NCBI GenBank assembly: GCA_011800805.1
Contig: MPNW01000110.1
Location: 78,123-88,623, forward strand
Source of the DNA: Hirudo medicinalis
Lineage: Eukaryota; Annelida; Clitellata; Hirudinida; Hirudinidae
Direction: 5' to 3'
DNA: 10,501 nucleotides
Shown: piece by piece, positions 7,584 to 10,501 of the stretch
How positions within the stretch are numbered: the stretch's first letter is position 1
Layout of the letters: each line of letters opens with the position of its first letter
Notes under the pieces: model-generated
Databases searched by the model: none
Told to the model about the DNA's origin: nothing
The model's input: only the letters and a program-made list of their open reading frames with translations
Program-made: the position numbers and the translations under genes

Positions 7584-7943
7584 TTATTACAGGTTGTTAT
7601 TGGATATTACAGGTTATTATTGGATAGTACAGGTTGTTATTGGATATTACAGGTTGTTATTGGATAGTACAGGTTGTTATTGGATATTACAGGTTGTTAT
7701 TGGATATTACAGGTTGTTACTTGATATTACAGGTTATTATTGGATGGTACAGGTTGTTATTGGATATTACAGGTTGTTATTGGATATTACAGGTTGTTAT
7801 TGGATATTACAGGTTGTTATTGGATATTACAGGTTGTTATTGGATATTACAGGTTATTATTGGATATTACAGGTTGTTTTTGGATATTACAGGTTGTTAT
7901 TGGATATTACAGGTTGTTATTGGATATTACAGGTTATTATTGG
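7584..7943. repeat. 20-bp minisatellite, about 18 copies
   Basis: Tandem 20-bp units with consensus AGGTTGTTATTGGATATTAC start at 7591; there are 17 full copies, a final partial one and a partial lead-in. Variants are AGGTTATTAT, TGGATAGTAC, TGGATGGTAC, AGGTTGTTTT, and one AGGTTGTTAC followed by TTGATATTAC. Each unit junction reads ATTACAG|GTTRTT, resembling both a splice acceptor and a donor. Three frames read as Tyr/Leu/Ile/Gly-rich peptides because 20 is not a multiple of three; they are not genes. Confidence 0.95.
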
Positions 7944-8049
7944 TTTTTAAAGAAAAAAGACTCCTAATAAGGAGCAGCACAATATCGAGGAAATCCGAGA
8001 CTTGCAAAGATGCAAGAGAAGGAATTGCTTTTTTATGAGGGCTTCAAAA

Positions 8050-8106
8050 CCGGGAAATTCCCGGAGGGATTCCAGGAAAGGAAAGTGAAAGTGAAAGTGA
8101 GAAAGT
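8050..8106 (+). promoter_or_regulatory. Cluster of kB-, GAS- and IRF-like motifs
   Basis: CCGGGAAATTCCCGG (8050-8064) is a perfect palindrome around one central base and contains the ideal kB core GGGAAATTCCC (8052-8062). TTCCAGGAA (8070-8078) fits the STAT-type TTCNNNGAA consensus. From 8081 three GAAAGT units are followed by GA and a fourth GAAAGT, matching the GAAANNGAAANN pattern bound by IRF proteins. All lie within 57 bp in the GPCR intron. Function is inferred only; the GAAAGT part could simply be a small microsatellite. Confidence 0.3.
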
Positions 8107-8194
8107 TCTCAGCTTCGATGGAAAACTTTGTGGAGATCGATAAGCCCCTTGTTGGTGATAATCTTGTCTACTGAGGAGAGGGTGGCAAAAGGGT

Positions 8195-8319
8195 GCTAGG
8201 ATGAATTGTAAACACGAATGCTAGGATGAATTGTAAACACGGATTCTGAGATGAATTGTAAACACGGATGCTAGGATGAATTGTAAACACGGATGCCGGG
8301 ATGAATTGTAAACATGGAT
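8195..8319. repeat. Second 25-bp minisatellite, 5 copies
   Basis: Five head-to-tail 25-bp units, each containing GGATGAATTGTAAACACGGA or a close variant, fill 125 bp exactly. Unit 3 starts TCTGAGATG, unit 5 GCCGGGATG with ACATGGAT. The period and the GGATGAAT core are shared with the array at 1666-1980. Confidence 0.93.
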
Positions 8320-8420
8320 GCTTAAAACAAGTTAATGAGGCCAAGAGATTCTGTCACCATGGAACTTTCATCTAAGACTACAAAGTGAGCATCACCTGCT
8401 TTTCCAATAAAATCAATCAA

Positions 8421-8500
8421 CATCACCATCGTCGCCATCGCCGTCGCCATCATCATCGTCATCGTCGTCATCGTCGTCGTCGTCGTCGTCGTCATCATCA
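8421..8500. repeat. (ATC/GTC)n trinucleotide array
   Basis: Eighty bases of ATC, GTC and GCC triplets. They are complementary to the GAT/GAC array 139 bp downstream, so the two could pair in a single strand. Confidence 0.92.
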
Positions 8501-8639
8501 TATTTAGCACCACATCCGTCACGTAATAAACAACATATACGTGCCAAATCCTCTTGAAGCCTGTTCCTACCAAATACAATGGATTGCATCCGTTTTGTAT
8601 TCTTTTGCTAATATTTGTGGGGATGTTATTGCCTCAACC

Positions 8640-8763
8640 GATGATGGTGGTCGTGATGATGATGATGATGATGACGATGGCGATGACGATGACGATGATG
8701 ATGCTGCTGCTGCTGCTGAGGATGATGATGATGACGACGACGATGACGATGATGATGACGATG
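8640..8763. repeat. (GAT/GAC)n array with a (CTG)5 insert
   Basis: A 124-bp run of GAT/GAC/GGT triplets is interrupted by five CTG triplets near 8703-8717. In one frame it reads as an Asp run with five Ala; the surrounding open frame begins at GTG, has no ATG and shows no domain, so I do not call a gene. Confidence 0.92.
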
Positions 8764-8870
8764 CCACCGATATTATTGTAATTAGATTCAATCGTCTACA
8801 TTCACGAATAAGAAGCACTTAAACTCATAATTACATTAAAAGTATTTATATTTTCTATAAATCCGATCTT

Positions 8871-9024
8871 TTAAGTGCCTGACGTATCCGAATAGGATGT
8901 GAAGGCACTTTTTAATTCGATCTTTTCGATCATTTATATAGCGCCCCACCCGGGGCTCGAGGGCGCTCCCTGGCGGTGAAGGCCATTACCGCAACCTGCA
9001 CGCCTAATTATTAAATTATTAGGC
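8871..9024. repeat. GC-rich palindromic segment, candidate dispersed element
   Basis: Three hairpin-forming inverted repeats stand in a row. AAGTGCCT (8873-8880) pairs with AGGCACTT (8903-8910). AGCGCCC (8940-8946) pairs with GGGCGCT (8961-8967), with CCCGGGG and CTCGAG inside. GCCTAATTATT (9002-9012) pairs, with one mismatch, with AATTATTAGGC to 9024. The middle part is far more GC-rich than its surroundings. The ATTTATATAGCGCC motif resembles sequences I associate with dispersed repeats in marine animals, but I cannot name a family. No tRNA-type promoter boxes or target-site duplications are visible. Confidence 0.4.
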
Positions 9025-9046
9025 TTAAATTTATTATGTTTTATCT

Positions 9047-9047
<1 letters not shown>

Positions 9048-9078
<31 letters not shown>
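9048..9078. repeat. (TTG)10 microsatellite
   Basis: A pure TTG run of 31 bp. It lies 24 bp after the palindromic segment and might be a SINE-like tail, but nothing proves the link. Confidence 0.92.
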
Positions 9079-9180
9079 CATCTGACTGATTGTTTTGATG
9101 CAAATAACATTCAGAGATTGATTTTCAAGAAGTTCGTTAGCACTGCAGTCTGTTTTTCTACCTTAGCATAATATTGTTAT

Positions 9181-9183
<3 letters not shown>

Positions 9184-9216
<33 letters not shown>

Positions 9217-9218
9217 TT
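9184..9218. repeat. (ATTT)n tetranucleotide repeat
   Basis: An uninterrupted run of ATTT/TATT units. The sequence from 9219 to about 9500 shows no gene. Confidence 0.92.
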
Positions 9219-9500
9219 ATCAACCGCGGACAAAGGGTCATTCGACCTCTTACATGACCAAGTGAACTTAAGAAAACAGAAATGCACAAAATATGAAAGT
9301 ATAAATACATTATGATAAATCTTAATATTATTAATAATACTATGAAGGATATATTAATCATTGTTGAGTGTAACTGAAACACAGTAATATTACAAAAACA
9401 TATTAGTAACTACCAAGCAAATATAATATTTGTTGCGCTGAAATAAATTTCACGAGTTCTTGTCATTATTCCATTAAGACAAGTTTTGAGTTTCCGATGA

Positions 9501-9770
9501 TCTGTGTTTACTGTGCCGCATGACCTGGCATCAACTGACCTCACGAACCATGTTCATTTTCACATTCATTTCGCTAATTATACATCCACTAGAGGTCACC
9601 AGTTTAAACTTGGGCCCGAGTTTTTCTAGACAAAAACTTTGCTAGACTCTGCTCAATAGACAGTAATAAATTCTTTTTCACTAATCGCTAATCAAAATTT
9701 GGAACTCTCTCCCCAATAAGATTGTTTCATCCACAATTGTCGATTCACCTGCCCTGCCAACGACCATGAT
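9501..9770 (+). pseudogene. Decayed LINE (non-LTR retrotransposon) ORF2 3' end
   Basis: The plus strand carries, in three successive frames, the order of motifs that ends many LINE reverse-transcriptase ORFs. One frame gives FANYTSTRGHQFKL (about 9570-9611). A second gives NKFFFTNR (9665-9688). A third gives IKIWNSLPNKIVSSTIVDS (9691-9747). The usual family pattern is TRGH..KL, then R.....FF..RV, then WNSLP..IV....S. At least two frameshifts and an in-frame TAG after GPEFF show it is dead. I estimate a CR1/L2-like or related clade, but cannot assign one. It lies in the GPCR intron in the same orientation; its upstream end is unclear. Confidence 0.55.
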
Positions 9771-10022
9771 CTTACTCTTTCTTTTTGAAATGACTTGTTT
9801 GAGTCATACCTCTCACGAAAAATTTTCCAAAAGTACGCTTGTGAGCAGGTAAGAGGCACTCGTCCTCTGCTCTCTTTTGAAATAAACAAAGATAAATTTA
9901 ATGATCAGCAGCATTTAAGTTTGCAATTGTTAATTATAAATAATTACTTCCGATATCGTCATTACTCTTACGAAGATTTTCAATGCCCAAAGACATTGTT
10001 GTTATCAATAATTTTAATACAG

Positions 10023-10501
10023 GTGTGGTGCACGGTCGGGCGCGCACGCAAAGTCATAGCAGCGGTTTGTGTCATTTCCGCCATCATCACCACTCCGGAG
10101 TTCTTCGAAAAGGAAGTTATTCATCGAAAAACCCTCTTGACCACTGAGGTCACCAACACGACACTTCAGGAGTATCGGGTCATCCGAAACCTCTCTTCTG
10201 ATAAAAGTTCAAAACCTCTGATTAGCCCAATAGCTGGAGCTTCGGGTTTCCATAAAAATCACCACCGTCATCACTTTTCCCCCCATCATTATTATCGACG
10301 AGAATCAGAAAGTGAAACGAGCGTTAAAGAGATAAAGCTTAACTCGGGTACTGGACCCAAGGCTTCGTCATTTTCTCTTTCAAATTTTCCACTTATCTCC
10401 TCATCATTACCACCACCACCACCACCACCACCACCACCACCACCATCATCATCACCATCATCATCATCGTCATCGTCATCGTCATCATCATCATCGTCGT
10501 C
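10023..10501 (+). CDS. Class A GPCR, FMRFamide-receptor-like, TM4 and extended loop exon (partial)
   Basis: This exon continues the receptor of 5579-5965 in phase 0 after an acceptor ending TTTTAATACAG. It supplies residues 130-288 and is cut by the window end. VWCTVGRARKVIAAV is the intracellular loop 2-TM4 entry; the CT..RA..VI pattern after CHP is characteristic of FMRFamide-type receptors. TM4 spans about 137-153 and is followed by PEFFEKEV. The sequence after that should be extracellular loop 2 and has two N-glycosylation sequons (Asn174-Thr-Thr, Asn185-Leu-Ser). It runs on for more than 120 residues without reaching TM5: first His/Ser/Arg-rich (HHRHHFSPHHYYRR), then 12 Pro (CCA repeat, 10410-10445), then mostly Ser. 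Such a loop is unusually long. An intron may begin somewhere before the repeat, although I see no strong donor. Confidence 0.82.
   Translation, partial: MWCTVGRARKVIAAVCVISAIITTPEFFEKEVIHRKTLLTTEVTNTTLQEYRVIRNLSSDKSSKPLISPIAGASGFHKNHHRHHFSPHHYYRRESESETSVKEIKLNSGTGPKASSFSLSNFPLISSSLPPPPPPPPPPPPSSSPSSSSSSSSSSSSSS
10410..10501. repeat. (CCA)12 and (TCA/TCG)n trinucleotide array
   Basis: A pure CCA run (10410-10445) is followed by TCA/TCG/CCA triplets to the window end. It is in frame with the GPCR exon as poly-Pro then poly-Ser. It may be coding, or it may be intronic if the exon ends earlier. It continues beyond the window. Confidence 0.9.

Larger units (their letters stand above)
5966..10022 (+). 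other. GPCR intron, 4,057 bp, repeat-rich
   Basis: The inferred phase-0 intron runs from donor GTCTGT to acceptor TTTTAATACAG. Joining the exons gives an uninterrupted receptor sequence, IRGK followed by VWCTVGRARKVI, which matches the usual TM3-loop-TM4 order. It contains at least six tandem arrays, a GC-rich palindromic segment and a LINE remnant, all listed separately. Stretches 6190-6350, 6484-6690, 7040-7240 and 9790-10015 show no gene or clear repeat. Confidence 0.8.

Noticed and set aside
7528..8038. Tyr/Leu/Gly-rich open frames of 75-140 codons, possible silk- or membrane-like repeat protein
   Set aside because: The 20-bp period cycles through all frames, and splice-like AG|GT recurs in each unit. 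No coding signal lies outside the repeat.
8541..8822. Open frame encoding an Asp run with Ala insert
   Set aside because: No ATG start; the only content is the GAT/GAC/CTG microsatellite, in the GPCR intron.
9692..9889. 65-codon minus-strand open frame
   Set aside because: Its opposite strand carries the LINE reverse-transcriptase end motifs (WNSLPNKIV), so it is most likely a shadow of the remnant.

Overview
This is animal nuclear DNA: genes are split into exons with GT/AG junctions, intergenic and intronic DNA is AT-rich, and microsatellites and minisatellites are very dense. One ambiguous base (N at 5022) indicates a draft assembly. The left end carries a short interstitial block of the TTAGGG-type telomere repeat. 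Together with an FMRFamide-receptor-like GPCR, this fits a lophotrochozoan (mollusc or annelid) better than an arthropod, where TTAGG is usual. That placement is inference.

Layout. 1-350: telomere-type repeat followed by a short, weakly supported open stretch. 957-1230: a tetranucleotide array abutting one clear minus-strand exon of a calmodulin-like EF-hand protein. 1279-2470: three tandem arrays (a diffuse AT-rich one, then 25-bp and 19-bp minisatellites). 2600-3930: tetra- and trinucleotide arrays, a competing-hairpin segment, and a 27-bp array that reads as an acidic 9-residue repeat. 3931-4950: AT-rich DNA with no visible gene. 4954-5162: a polypyrimidine tract and possible promoter or 5' exon sequence. 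5579-5965 and 10023-10501: two plus-strand exons of a class A neuropeptide GPCR, joined across a 4,057-bp phase-0 intron. Exon one gives TM1-TM3. Exon two gives TM4 and then a very long His/Pro/Ser-rich loop that runs off the window. The intron holds a 16-bp array ending in (AC)n, a 20-bp array, a second 25-bp array, complementary trinucleotide arrays, a GC-rich palindromic segment that may be a dispersed element, and a decayed 3' end of a LINE reverse-transcriptase ORF.

The two confident genes are on opposite strands, and nothing shows that they work together. Most open frames in the window come from tandem repeats whose period is not a multiple of three, so they read open in several frames and are not genes. 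I saw no convincing new multi-gene system. The most useful leads are the GPCR with its enlarged loop, the LINE remnant, a kB/GAS/IRF-like motif cluster in the GPCR intron, and two apparently related 25-bp minisatellites 6.2 kb apart.
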